From assembly GCF_001514145.1 (NCBI RefSeq), contig NZ_KQ948657.1:62001-126000 (forward strand): DNA of 64,000 nt, in the 5' to 3' direction. Below are positions 7,458 through 15,655 of the stretch, one piece after another. The notes under the pieces are model-generated. The model made no database searches. It was not told the DNA's origin and saw only the letters and a program-made list of their open reading frames with translations. Every line of letters starts with the position of its first letter. Within the stretch, counting starts at the first letter, position 1. Origin of the DNA: Streptomyces canus. Lineage in GTDB: Bacteria > Actinomycetota > Actinomycetes > Streptomycetales > Streptomycetaceae. The translations under genes and the position numbers were made by a program.

Positions 7458-8612
7458 TCAGGCGGCCGTACCGACGCGGGCCGGCGGCTCGGTGCGGAGG
7501 GTGACCTCGTGGGCGTCGTTGACGTTGTGCGCGCCGACCGGGTTACGGCGCGAGAGCAGCACGATGCCCGCGGCGACGGCGGCACCGACCAGCGCGACGA
7601 CGACCGTGCCGAAGTTCCCGCCGTGCTTCACGGCGCTCGCGGAGACGCCGCCGACCAGCGCGGCCGCCGGCAGGGTGATCAGCCAGGCCGCGACCATGCG
7701 CCCGGCGACGCCCCAGCGGACCTCCGCCAGCCTCCGGCCGAGGCCCGCGCCGAGGATGCTGCCCGAGGCGACCTGGGTGGTCGACAGGGCGAAGCCGAGG
7801 TGGGCGGAGGTCAGGATGACCGTGGTGGACGCGGTCTCCGCGGCGAAGCCCTGCGGGGACTGGATCTCGGTGAGGCCCTTGCCCATGGTGCGGATGATCC
7901 GCCAGCCGCCGAGGTAGGTGCCGAGGCCGATCGCGAGACCGGCGGAGGCGATGACCCAGACCGGTGGCCCGGCGTCGTGGCCGAGCGCGCCCGCGGAGAT
8001 CAGGGTCAGCGTGATGACGCCCATGGTCTTCTGGGCGTCGTTGGTGCCGTGCGCGAGGGAGACGAGGGACGCGGAGGCGATCTGGCCGAGCCGGAACCCC
8101 TTGGTCACCGAGTCCTTGCGGGCGCGCGTGGTGAGCTTGTAGGCGAGGTAGGTGGCGATGAGCGCCGCCACACCCGCCACGACCGGTGAGGCCACCGCGG
8201 GGATCAGGATCTTCTCGACCACCTTGTCGAAGTGGACGCCGTGGGAGCCCGCGCCGACCCAGACCGCTCCGACGAGTCCGCCGAAGAGCGCGTGCGAGGA
8301 ACTCGAGGGCAGGCCGACCAGCCAGGTCAGCAGGTTCCACAGAATCGCTCCGACCAGCCCCGCGAAGATCATCCCCGGTGACACCAGGGCGTCGTCCACG
8401 ATGCCGCCGGAGATCGTCTTGGCGACCTCGGTCGACAGGAAGGCGCCGACGACGTTCAGGACGCCGCTCACGAGGACGGCGGTCCGGGGTTTCAGTGCGC
8501 CGGTCGCGATGGACGTCGCCATCGCGTTGGCCGTGTCGTGGAATCCGTTGGTGAAGTCGAAAGCCAGTGCCGTGACGATGACGACCGCCACGAGGAACGT
8601 GATGTGGTCCAT
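7458..8612 (-). CDS. Low-affinity inorganic phosphate transporter, Pit family
   Basis: 384 residues from the ATG at 8612; an in-frame ATG nine bases upstream is possible. Both copies of the Pit signature are present: DFTNGFHDTANAMAT near residue 17 and SLAHGTNDAQKTMG in the second half. The protein has about ten membrane helices and imports phosphate, often as a metal-phosphate complex, using the proton gradient. It heads an apparent operon with the small membrane protein and ppk2. No clear PHO box was seen in the 100 bases upstream. Confidence 0.92.
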   Translation of the reverse strand: MDHITFLVAVVIVTALAFDFTNGFHDTANAMATSIATGALKPRTAVLVSGVLNVVGAFLSTEVAKTISGGIVDDALVSPGMIFAGLVGAILWNLLTWLVGLPSSSSHALFGGLVGAVWVGAGSHGVHFDKVVEKILIPAVASPVVAGVAALIATYLAYKLTTRARKDSVTKGFRLGQIASASLVSLAHGTNDAQKTMGVITLTLISAGALGHDAGPPVWVIASAGLAIGLGTYLGGWRIIRTMGKGLTEIQSPQGFAAETASTTVILTSAHLGFALSTTQVASGSILGAGLGRRLAEVRWGVAGRMVAAWLITLPAAALVGGVSASAVKHGGNFGTVVVALVGAAVAAGIVLLSRRNPVGAHNVNDAHEVTLRTEPPARVGTAA

Positions 8613-8715
8613 GCCTCTCATGGGAGCAAGCGCTTCCGTACGGCAGGCGAACGCGAGGCAAAGCCCGTTCCAGGTCCACGCGCCCAGCTCGTGAGCGTCG
8701 TGCGATGCTGGCGTG

Positions 8716-9111
8716 ATGGTGAGCATCGAGGACCTGGTGCGGCTGCGACAGGCGCGGGACCGGATGGACCGCGAGTACACCGAGCCGCTCGACGTGACGG
8801 CGCTCGCCCGCACCGCGCTGATGTCACCGGGTCACTTCCAGCGCAGTTTCCGCGCCGAGTTCGGTGAGACGCCGTACGGCTATCTCATGACCCGGCGCAT
8901 CGAGCGCGCGAAGGCGCTGCTGCGGCGCGGCGACCTGTCCGTCACCGAGGTCTGCATGGCCGTGGGGTGTACGTCTCTCGGGTCCTTCAGCTCACGCTTC
9001 ACGGAACTGGTCGGCGAGACGCCGAGCGCCTACCGCGCCCGCTCCCACGAGGAGATCGCGGACATCCCTCCGTGCGTGGTCCGCAGGCACACCCGGCCCC
9101 GACGGGCCTAA
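8716..9111 (+). CDS. AraC-family DNA-binding protein
   Basis: 131 residues consisting almost only of the two-helix-turn-helix AraC domain: MSPGHFQRSFRAEFGETPYGYL for the first region and VGCTSLGSFSSRFTELVGETPSAYR for the second. There is no effector domain. The ATG at 8716 directly follows a GTG. It is nine bases upstream of a VOC-family gene and probably regulates that short operon. Ligand and targets are unknown. Confidence 0.88.
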   Translation: MVSIEDLVRLRQARDRMDREYTEPLDVTALARTALMSPGHFQRSFRAEFGETPYGYLMTRRIERAKALLRRGDLSVTEVCMAVGCTSLGSFSSRFTELVGETPSAYRARSHEEIADIPPCVVRRHTRPRRA

Positions 9112-9120
9112 CGTGAAGCC

Positions 9121-9534
9121 ATGGACATCAGACTCAAGAACTGCTTCATCGCCGTGGACGACCACGACAAGGCGATCGCGTTCTACCGGGACGTCCTGGG
9201 CATGGAGGTGCGCGGTGACGTCGGGTACGAGGGCATGCGCTGGGTGACGGTCGGCTCGCCGCTCCAGCCGGACGTGGACATCGTCCTGGAGCCGCCCGCC
9301 GCCGATCCCGACGCCTCCCCCGCGGACAAGGAGGCCATGGCCCGGTTGCTGGCCAAGGGGCTGCTGAGAGGGGTCAACTTCACCACGTCCGACTGCGACG
9401 CGTTGTTCGCCCGGGTGCGGGAATCGGGAGCGGAGGTGATCCAGGAGCCCACCGACATGCCGTACGGGGTGCGGGACTGCGCTTTCAGGGATCCGGCGGG
9501 GAACATGCTGCGGTTCATGGAAGCGCCGAAGTAG
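9121..9534 (+). CDS. VOC family (glyoxalase-like) protein
   Basis: 137 residues with one glyoxalase/bleomycin-resistance fold made of two beta-alpha-beta-beta-beta halves: CFIAVDDHDKAIAFYRDVLG at the N-terminus and VRDCAFRDPAGNMLRFME at the C-terminus. It follows the AraC gene by nine bases. VOC proteins are metal-dependent lyases, isomerases, dioxygenases or drug-binding proteins; the substrate cannot be told. Confidence 0.85.
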   Translation: MDIRLKNCFIAVDDHDKAIAFYRDVLGMEVRGDVGYEGMRWVTVGSPLQPDVDIVLEPPAADPDASPADKEAMARLLAKGLLRGVNFTTSDCDALFARVRESGAEVIQEPTDMPYGVRDCAFRDPAGNMLRFMEAPK

Positions 9535-9552
9535 GGCGCCTACGATCACGGC

Positions 9553-10296
9553 ATGACTACGCGCTGGACGTACGCCTTCGTTGACCGGCCCGTGCCACGG
9601 TTCGCCCAGGCCTGCGACTTCTGGACCGGCGTCACCGGCACCCGGTTGTCCGAACCCCGTGGCGAACGGCGGGAGTTCGTGACCCTGGTGCCGCCCGGCG
9701 GGGCCGACGCCTGCGTCAAGGTCCAGGCCGTCGCCTCCGGGCCCGGCGGTGCTCATCTCGACTTCTGCGTCGACGACGTACGCAAGTTCGCGAAGGGGGC
9801 GGAGGCGCTCGGCGCGCATGTGGTCGCCGATCAGGGCACGTTGGTCGTGCTCCGCTCCCCGGCCGGCCAGCTGTTCTGCGCCGATCCCTGGCGCGGGCAG
9901 TCGACCCGCCCGCCGGTGGTCCGCGGCACCCGCCTCGACCAGGTCTGCCTCGACATCCCGCCGTCCCTCCACGACGCCGAAGTCGCCTTCTGGGCCGCCT
10001 TGTTGCCCGACTGGGAGTCCCTCTCCGGCTCGCTCCCCGAATTCCATGTGCTCAAGCCGCCGGCCGGCCTCCCGGTCCGCATCCTCCTCCAGCGCCTCGA
10101 CGAGGAACGCCCCGTCTCCGCCCATCTGGACCTCGCCTGCGCGGACATCGGGGCGACGCGGGCCGAACACGAGCGCCTGGGCGCCGAGTTCGTCGCCCAG
10201 GGCAGGAGCTGGACAGTGATGAGGGACCCGGCGGGCGGCACCTACTGCCTGACCGGCCGGGACCCGGAGACGGGCGGACTGCCTAGCGGGTCCTGA
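9553..10296 (+). CDS. Two-domain VOC family protein
   Basis: 247 residues containing two VOC modules, each ending with the typical RSPAGQLFCADP or RDPAGGTYCLTG stretch, separated near residue 125. It lies 18 bases after the single-domain VOC gene and is likely the last gene of the AraC-VOC-VOC operon. Its 3' end overlaps the convergent small membrane protein by 14 bases. No substrate can be assigned. Confidence 0.83.
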   Translation: MTTRWTYAFVDRPVPRFAQACDFWTGVTGTRLSEPRGERREFVTLVPPGGADACVKVQAVASGPGGAHLDFCVDDVRKFAKGAEALGAHVVADQGTLVVLRSPAGQLFCADPWRGQSTRPPVVRGTRLDQVCLDIPPSLHDAEVAFWAALLPDWESLSGSLPEFHVLKPPAGLPVRILLQRLDEERPVSAHLDLACADIGATRAEHERLGAEFVAQGRSWTVMRDPAGGTYCLTGRDPETGGLPSGS

Positions 10297-10513
10297 CGAA
10301 GCAGAGCGTACGGCCCTTCTCGTCGGGGGAGGAGCGGGAGCACGCCGTCTGCCACCCCTCCGGGAGCGAGGGCGTCGGAGTCGCCCGCTCCCCCATGGGC
10401 GGCCTCGACGGCTCGTCCGAGTCCTGGAGCCAGAGGGTCAGCCCACCCGCCGCGACCACGAGGGCCGCCCACACCAACAGGACCCGGCGCCACCAGCGAC
10501 GGGGACCGCTCAC
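10283..10513 (-). CDS. Small single-pass membrane protein
   Basis: 76 residues from a GTG that overlaps the stop of the DUF952 gene (GTGA at 10510-10513). A basic N-terminus is followed by one hydrophobic segment (about residues 10-30) and a polar extracytoplasmic tail with two cysteines. It is not recognised as a known family. The overlap implies coupled translation with the DUF952 protein. Confidence 0.65.
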   Translation of the reverse strand: MSGPRRWWRRVLLVWAALVVAAGGLTLWLQDSDEPSRPPMGERATPTPSLPEGWQTACSRSSPDEKGRTLCFVRTR

Positions 10514-10839
10514 CCCCACGGTTCCACGTCGACGACCGCCTCCACCGGGAGCGGACCGTAGATGTGCGGGAACTCCTCGGCACCGGGCTCGGGGGCCTCG
10601 TACTTCAGCGGTACGGACAGCCGCGCGGGGTCGATGACGAGGAGCACCAGTTCGTCGGGGCCGTCGTAGGAGCCGTACAGGAAAGCGGCGACGGCGGGCA
10701 GTTGCTCGCGCGTCGAGCAGTGGATGAACCCCTCCTCCTGGAGGGTGCGGCCGCGCGTGGACATCTCGTACGTGCCCCGGGCGCGCGCCTCGTCCCACAG
10801 GGAGCGTTCCGTGAGGTGCAGAATGGGTGTCGTGGACAT
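10510..10839 (-). CDS. DUF952 domain protein
   Basis: 109 residues from the ATG at 10839; a GTG nine bases upstream is an alternative. The family pattern is present: ILHLTERSLWDEA at the N-terminus, EEGFIHCSTREQL near residue 36, LVLLVIDPARL, and FPHIYGPLPVEAV near the end. DUF952 proteins are small conserved proteins of unknown biochemical role. The gene is coupled to the downstream membrane protein gene. Confidence 0.85.
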   Translation of the reverse strand: MSTTPILHLTERSLWDEARARGTYEMSTRGRTLQEEGFIHCSTREQLPAVAAFLYGSYDGPDELVLLVIDPARLSVPLKYEAPEPGAEEFPHIYGPLPVEAVVDVEPWG

Positions 10840-10849
10840 GGGGCCCACG

Positions 10850-12055
10850 TTAGGGCCTCAGCCGGGCCGCCCGCCCCTGCAAATAGCGCTGCTCGGGCAG
10901 GCTCAGGGTCTTGGCCGCCGCCGACTCGTACGCGGCACGGGCCTGCTCACGGGAACCGGCCCGCTCCAGCAGATGCCCCCGTACGGCGTCCAGGCGGTGG
11001 CCCAACTCGCCGGTGAGCGAATCCAGTTCCGCGAGTCCCGCCTCCGGGCCGTGGACCATGGCGACGGCGACCGCCCGGTTCAGCCGCTCCACCGGCCCGG
11101 GAACGAGCCGTACGAGAACGTCGTACAGGCCGAGGATCTCCCGCCAGTCGGTCGCCTCCGGCGAGGGCGCCTCGTCGTGCACGGCGGCGATGGCCGCGCG
11201 GATCTGGTAGGGCCCGGCACGGCGGCGGGCCAGCGCGCGGGTGACCAGCGCGACGCCCTCCTCGATCGCCGCCTTGTCCCAGCGGGCGCGGTCCTGTTCG
11301 TCCAGGGGAACCAGGTCGCCGTCCGGGCCCGTGCGGGCGTCGCGGCGCGCGTCGGTGAGGAGCATCAGGGCGAGCAGGCCCGCGATCTCGCAGTCGTCGG
11401 GCAGGAGACGGTGGACCGTGCGGGTCAGCCGGATCGCCTCACCCGCGAGGTCGCGCCGCTGCAGGGCCGGGCCCGAGGTCGCCGTATGGCCCTCGTTGAA
11501 GATCAGGTAGAGGGTCTGCAGGACGGCGGGCAGCCGCTCCTCCCAGTTCTCCGGCCGGCCGAAACCGACGCCCCGCACCTTCTGCTTGGCCCGGCTGATC
11601 CGCTGGGCCATGGTCGCCTCGGGGACGAGATAGGCCCGGGCGATCTCCGCCGTGGTCAACCCGCCGACCGCGCGCAGGGTGAGCGCGATCTGCGCGGAGG
11701 CGGTGAGCTGCGGATGGCAGCACAGGAACAGCAGGGACAGGGTGTCGTCCTCGCGCGGCGCACGGTCGGCGACGGCCGTGTCCCGCACGCTCAGCGCCGC
11801 CACCCGCTCCTCCCGCGCCCGCCGCGCCTCCTCCGCGCGCAGCGCGTCGGTCAGCCGCCGCGAGGCCACCTTGATGAGCCACCCGCGCGGATTGTCGGGC
11901 ACCCCTGCCGTCGGCCACTGCCCGGCCGCGGCGAGCAGTGCCTCCTGTACGGCGTCCTCGGCGGCGTCGAAATGGCCGTACCGCCTGACCAGCGCGCCGA
12001 GGACCTGCGGCGCGTGCAGGCGCAGCAGGTCCTCGGTCCCGGTGGCTCCTCGCAC
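10850..12055 (-). CDS. ECF42-type RNA polymerase sigma factor with C-terminal TPR-like extension
   Basis: 401 residues from a GTG at 12055 with GAGG overlapping the stop of the YCII gene. Region 2 is YGHFDAAEDAVQEALLAA near residue 28 and region 4 is GLTTAEIARAYLVPEATMAQ near residue 131. The long C-terminal part (about 190-401) is the helical repeat extension typical of ECF42 sigma factors. ECF42 factors have no anti-sigma factor and are encoded with DGPF/YCII proteins, exactly as here. The inducing signal is unknown. Confidence 0.9.
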   Translation of the reverse strand: MRGATGTEDLLRLHAPQVLGALVRRYGHFDAAEDAVQEALLAAAGQWPTAGVPDNPRGWLIKVASRRLTDALRAEEARRAREERVAALSVRDTAVADRAPREDDTLSLLFLCCHPQLTASAQIALTLRAVGGLTTAEIARAYLVPEATMAQRISRAKQKVRGVGFGRPENWEERLPAVLQTLYLIFNEGHTATSGPALQRRDLAGEAIRLTRTVHRLLPDDCEIAGLLALMLLTDARRDARTGPDGDLVPLDEQDRARWDKAAIEEGVALVTRALARRRAGPYQIRAAIAAVHDEAPSPEATDWREILGLYDVLVRLVPGPVERLNRAVAVAMVHGPEAGLAELDSLTGELGHRLDAVRGHLLERAGSREQARAAYESAAAKTLSLPEQRYLQGRAARLRP

Positions 12056-12060
12056 GGTCC

Positions 12061-12474
12061 TCAGATGTCCCCGGCGCCGTCCAGGATGGGCCGGATCACC
12101 ACCGGGTAGTCGGGGGCGCCGACGGGCTGGGGGCACTGGGCGATGCGCTCGGCGATCTCCGTGACGCGCTCCAGGTTCTCGCACTCCAGCACCCAGTAGC
12201 CGCACAGCAGCTCCTTGGTCTCGCTGTAGGGCCCGTCGGTGATCACGGCCTTGCCGTCCGCGTCCCGGCTGACGTGCCGGACCTTCGCTGGCTCGGCGAG
12301 GCCCTGGCCGTCGAGCATCTCGCCGGTCTCGGACAGGTCGTCGTTGATGGCGCTCATGAACGCGTACATCGTCTGGATCTCCTGCTCGCTCCAGGCCGGG
12401 GAGTGCTCGGAGCCCTTGCCGCGCATGGCCTCGTAGTCGGCCTGCGTCCCCTGCACCATGACCAGGTACTTCAT
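12061..12474 (-). CDS. YCII-related (DGPF family) protein, partner of the ECF42 sigma factor
   Basis: 137 residues. The start MKYLVMVQGTQADYEAMRG and the motif VITDGPYSETKE (the DGPF-type box) with YWVLECENLERV fit the DGPF/YCII family, a ferredoxin-like small enzyme fold. It precedes the sigma factor by five bases between stop and start. A sequence resembling the ECF42 target promoter lies upstream, so it is probably activated by its own sigma factor. Biochemical role is unknown. Confidence 0.88.
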   Translation of the reverse strand: MKYLVMVQGTQADYEAMRGKGSEHSPAWSEQEIQTMYAFMSAINDDLSETGEMLDGQGLAEPAKVRHVSRDADGKAVITDGPYSETKELLCGYWVLECENLERVTEIAERIAQCPQPVGAPDYPVVIRPILDGAGDI

Positions 12475-12527
12475 GACCTCGCTCCTTCGGCTTCGGCCGC
12501 CCCGTGCGGGCGGCTCTCACAGGGGAC

Positions 12528-12554
12528 GTCGGAGCCGGGGACGGATTCTCGACA
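12528..12554 (-). promoter_or_regulatory. Candidate ECF42-dependent promoter before the DGPF gene
   Basis: On the minus strand a TGTCGA element (12549-12554) is followed after 17 bases by CGAC (12528-12531). This resembles the TGTCGA and CGA(C/T) promoter elements reported for ECF42 factors, as recalled from the literature. It lies 54-80 bases before the DGPF start codon. Confidence 0.55.
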
Positions 12555-12559
12555 CGGAT

Positions 12560-12793
12560 TCAGGAACTTTTTCCGGCGGGGGCGTCACCGTGGCCCTCGC
12601 CGGGCGCGGTGACCTTGTCAGGTGCGGTGACCTTGTCGGACTCGGTGACCCGGTCGGGGTTCGCCTCGCACGCGGGGTTGTGGCACGGGCCGCCCACCCA
12701 CACGGGGACCCACGCGCCCAGCGTCTTGTGACGCCGTACGACTGTCTGGACCGGCTGTCCGCAGACGGGACAGACGTGTTCGTCGCTGTCCAT
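12560..12793 (-). CDS. Small zinc-ribbon protein
   Basis: 77 residues from the ATG at 12793. Two cysteine pairs, CPVCGQ near residue 8 and CHNPAC near residue 36, form a likely zinc ribbon with an interposed VRRHKTLGAWVPVW stretch. The C-terminal third is a low-complexity tail with repeated KVTAPDKVTAPGE units. Such short ribbons are common in streptomycetes and lack a known function. Confidence 0.65.
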   Translation of the reverse strand: MDSDEHVCPVCGQPVQTVVRRHKTLGAWVPVWVGGPCHNPACEANPDRVTESDKVTAPDKVTAPGEGHGDAPAGKSS

Positions 12794-12836
12794 GCCTTCA
12801 GGGTAGAGCGAGGGGGCCGCGGGCGCTTCCCGCCCG

Positions 12837-13045
12837 TCAGCCCTTCCTGCTGTACGTCCGCACCAGGACGCGGTTGTCGAAGCGGCGGACCTCGTCGAGC
12901 GCGAACCCCGTGACCGGAAGTCCGCGGCGAACATCGGCATGCCGCCGCCGAGCACGACCGGGTGGGTCTTGATGACGAGTTCGTCGATCTCGTCGCGCAG
13001 TTCGCCGGCGAGCTGAATCTGCGGTCGCGTGAGCGCGACCGGCCC
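12837..13045 (-). pseudogene. Decayed dihydrofolate-reductase-like (RibD C-terminal) gene remnant
   Basis: Reading the minus strand, the segment QLAGELRDEIDELVIKTHPV followed by VLGGGMPMFAADF matches the C-terminal half of small DHFR-family reductases. Just after FAADF the frame shifts: the continuation VTGFALDEVRRFDNRVLVR and the natural stop (12837-12839) are in another frame. Upstream, the frame runs into a stop near 13048. The 5' half of the gene is missing. This is a dead fragment rather than a functional enzyme. Confidence 0.7.
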
Positions 13046-13143
13046 CTACTCACGGCGCGTGGCCGCATGGAAACTGCGGCCACCACCGCGCGGGCGCGGC
13101 CGGCGCTCACTCGGCCGCAGCCGCAGGACGACCCGCCTCGGCG

Positions 13144-13749
13144 CTACCGCACAGCGCGTGGCTCGCGCCACATGGGCCACATCTGTGGTCCGTCCGGCAG
13201 GTCGAGCGGCCGGTCCACCAGCTCAAAGCCGAGCCGCTCGTACAGCCCCCGACTCCGCGCGCTGCTCGCCTCCAAGTAGGCGGGCAGTGTCTCCCGGTCG
13301 CACCGCTCCAGAACCGCCCCGATGAGCGCGGTTCCGAGCCCCTCCCCCTGCCGCTCCGGAGCCACCCCGACCATCCACAGATACTCGTGCGCCCGTCCCG
13401 ACGGATGTACCTCCGCGGTGAGCCGCCCGATCAACTCGATCCGCTCGTTGTCCGGATCGAGAGCCTCTCTCAACTGGGCGAACCCGTCCTCGTCGTCATG
13501 CCCGTCAGCACTCTCCGCCGGCACCGGCAGCCACAACGCGCACGCCGCCCCGTCCTCCGTGACATCGACCCGCCCCTCGGCGAGCACGATGTCGACGAAC
13601 GCGGCCATCAACCGGGGATGGATCGTCCGGCGCTCCTCCTCCCCCGGAAAGATCCACCCACTGACCGGATCGTCCTGGAAGGCCGAGTCCAGCAGCCGCG
13701 CGACCAGCACGCGGTCGTCTGCGCCGGCCGTCCGTATCGCCACGCCCAT
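13144..13749 (-). CDS. GNAT family N-acetyltransferase
   Basis: 201 residues from the ATG at 13749. The acetyl-CoA binding motif A is VAPERQGEGLGTALIGAVL near residue 137, followed by LEASSARSRGLYERLGFELV, typical of GNAT motif B. It is a cytoplasmic acyl-CoA-dependent acyltransferase of unknown substrate. It is transcribed towards the decayed reductase and away from the encapsulin locus. Confidence 0.88.
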   Translation of the reverse strand: MGVAIRTAGADDRVLVARLLDSAFQDDPVSGWIFPGEEERRTIHPRLMAAFVDIVLAEGRVDVTEDGAACALWLPVPAESADGHDDEDGFAQLREALDPDNERIELIGRLTAEVHPSGRAHEYLWMVGVAPERQGEGLGTALIGAVLERCDRETLPAYLEASSARSRGLYERLGFELVDRPLDLPDGPQMWPMWREPRAVR

Positions 13750-13820
13750 GCCTTGCCCCACCCCTTTGCCTCAACCACCTTTGGCCACAAGGATGTTGAG
13801 ACTATCCGGTGAGCGCGAAA

Positions 13821-13857
13821 ACGGGCCCCGCACACCGTGGGGATGTGCGGGACCCGT
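13821..13857 (-). terminator. Probable terminator of the encapsulin operon
   Basis: A 14-bp stem with one mismatch (13821-13834 with 13844-13857) lies 65 bases beyond the stop of the polyprenyl transferase gene. It would end the eshA operon transcript before the GNAT gene. Confidence 0.6.
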
Positions 13858-13922
13858 CGGCCGGAGCCCCCGGAGGGCCGCGCGGGGTCAGGAACCGCGC
13901 GGTACCGGGCACTCCGGTGTTC

Positions 13923-15515
13923 TCAGGCGCTGCGCCGCGTCACGAACTCCGCGAGGGACAGCAGCCCGCCCGCCGCTTCCGGATCGGGCACCGCACGGGC
14001 CAGCTGCCCCATCGCCCGAGCCATCCGGTCGGCGGCCTGCACCTGCGCCCAGTCGCGTCCGCCGGCCTCTTCGACGGCGAGGGCCGTGCGCGCCAGATCC
14101 CCTTCGTCGTACGGCGCCGCGTACAGCGCGGCCAGTTCCGCGGCCGCCGCCGTGCCGGAGGTGAGCGCGGCGACCACCGGGAGGGACTTCTTGCGGGCGG
14201 CGAGGTCCGCGCCGGCCGGCTTGCCGGTGCGGCTCGGGTCGCCCCATATGCCGATCACGTCGTCGATGAGCTGGAAGGCGAGCCCGGCCTCCCGGCCGAA
14301 CGCGTCCATCGCCCCGACCTCCTCGCCGGACGCTCCCGCGTACAGCGCTCCGAGAGCACAGGCACACCCGAGCAGCGCCCCCGTCTTCGCCTCGGCCATG
14401 CCCAGCACCTGGTCCAGGGTGACCTCGCCGGGGTCGAGCGCCTCCATGGCGGTGTCCTCATGCTGGCCCTCGCACAGCTCGACGACACAGTCCGCGAGCC
14501 GGGCCGCGGCCGCTCCCGCCGCGGGGTGCGGGTCCTCGGCCAGCAACCGGAGCGCCAGCGCCTGGAGGGCGTCCCCGGCGAGGATCGCGTCGGCGTCGCC
14601 GAACACCGTCCACGCGGTGGGTCGGTGCCTGCGGGTGGTGTCGCGGTCCATCACGTCGTCGTGCAGCAACGTGAAGTTGTGGACCAGCTCCACCGCCACG
14701 GCCGCCCGGACGGCCGCCGCCCTCGCCCGGTCACCTCCGAGGGCGGTGGCCGCGGTGAGGACGAGTGCGGGCCGTATCGCCTTGCCCGCGTTGCCCGCGA
14801 CCGGGGTGCCGTCGGCCTGCTCCCAGCCGAAGTGGTAGAGCGCGACCCTGCGCAGGGAACCGGGCAGCGACTCCAGGGCGGAGCGCAACTCGGGATCGAC
14901 CGACGCCCGGACACCCTCCAGGATCACCCCGGCCTCATGACCGTCGAGCGCAGGGGTCTCGGGGCGGGGGGCGGGGGTGCGGAGCGGGGGCGTCTCGGGG
15001 CGCGGGGCAGGGCCGTGAAGCGGGGGCGTCTCGGGGCGCGGGGCAGGGCCGTGAAGCGGGGGCGTCTCGGGGCGCGGGGCAGGGCCGTGAAGCGGGGGCG
15101 TCTCGGGGCGCGGGGCAGGGCCGTGAAGCGGGGGCGTCTCGGGGCGCGGGGCAGGGCCGTGAAGCGGAGGCGTCTCGGGGCGCGGGGCAGGGCCGTGAAG
15201 CGTAGGCAACTCGGCCCGCGCCTCGGACCCGTGAAGCGAACGCGCCTCGGACCCGTGAAGCGGAGGCGTCCCAGACCGCGGGTCAGGCCTACGGAGCAGA
15301 GGCGTCTCGGACCGCACCTCGGGCCCGCTAGGCGAACGCGCCTCGGCCTCCTGGTGCGAACGGGTCTCGAGACCGTCGAGTGGGCCCGTCTCGCTGGACT
15401 GCGGCCGCTCCCCGACCCGCCCGGTGGCCGGCACCTCCGTCCCCCCGGCCGTCGGCACCCGCACCTCCGCCCGTTCTGTCGCCCACTCCTGCGTCCCCGT
15501 CGTGAACTCGGCCAT
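13923..15515 (-). CDS. Polyprenyl diphosphate synthase-like encapsulin cargo with repeat-rich N-terminal extension
   Basis: 530 residues from the ATG at 15515, which has a GAGGGGGG site; a GTG at 15659 overlapping the eshA stop would add 48 residues. The C-terminal ~345 residues are an isoprenyl diphosphate synthase with first aspartate motif DDVMD at 286-290 and second motif DDVIG from 418. Residues 1-185 are disordered, rich in Pro, Thr, Glu, Arg, with six exact HGPAPRPETPPL units. Such extensions carry cargo-loading signals for family 2 encapsulins, and the shell gene eshA lies directly upstream. It probably makes a C15-C20 or longer prenyl diphosphate inside the shell. Confidence 0.9.
   Translation of the reverse strand: MAEFTTGTQEWATERAEVRVPTAGGTEVPATGRVGERPQSSETGPLDGLETRSHQEAEARSPSGPEVRSETPLLRRPDPRSGTPPLHGSEARSLHGSEARAELPTLHGPAPRPETPPLHGPAPRPETPPLHGPAPRPETPPLHGPAPRPETPPLHGPAPRPETPPLHGPAPRPETPPLRTPAPRPETPALDGHEAGVILEGVRASVDPELRSALESLPGSLRRVALYHFGWEQADGTPVAGNAGKAIRPALVLTAATALGGDRARAAAVRAAVAVELVHNFTLLHDDVMDRDTTRRHRPTAWTVFGDADAILAGDALQALALRLLAEDPHPAAGAAAARLADCVVELCEGQHEDTAMEALDPGEVTLDQVLGMAEAKTGALLGCACALGALYAGASGEEVGAMDAFGREAGLAFQLIDDVIGIWGDPSRTGKPAGADLAARKKSLPVVAALTSGTAAAAELAALYAAPYDEGDLARTALAVEEAGGRDWAQVQAADRMARAMGQLARAVPDPEAAGGLLSLAEFVTRRSA
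14979..15216 (-). repeat. 36-bp coding minisatellite in the cargo N-terminal extension
   Basis: Units begin at 15001, 15037, 15073, 15109, 15145 and 15181. The first four are identical over 36 bases, the fifth has one change and the sixth diverges after about 22 bases. Each unit encodes 12 residues, so copy-number change keeps the frame. Degenerate units extend on both sides (RTPAPRPETPAL downstream, HGSEARAELPTL upstream). Confidence 0.95.
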
Positions 15516-15655
15516 GGAACCCCCCTCGGTCAGGCCGCGGACGGTGGCGCTTCCGCTGTGGGTGGGCGCGTTCCGCCGGGGTGCCTCCGCCCCGGTGTTC
15601 GACCGGGGTGTACCCGCCCCGGTCGGCGGGGACACGCCTCCCAGGTGCAGAGACG

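Noticed and set aside
8613..8715. PHO box before the Pit transporter
   Set aside because: No pair of GTTCACC-like repeats could be found.
10724..12109. A long plus-strand frame opposite the ECF42 sigma gene
   Set aside because: No motif, no ribosome site and composition typical of GC-rich shadow frames; the minus strand has conserved sigma regions.
14979..15216. Repeat array considered as a CRISPR
   Set aside because: Units are contiguous with no unique spacers and lie in frame inside a gene.
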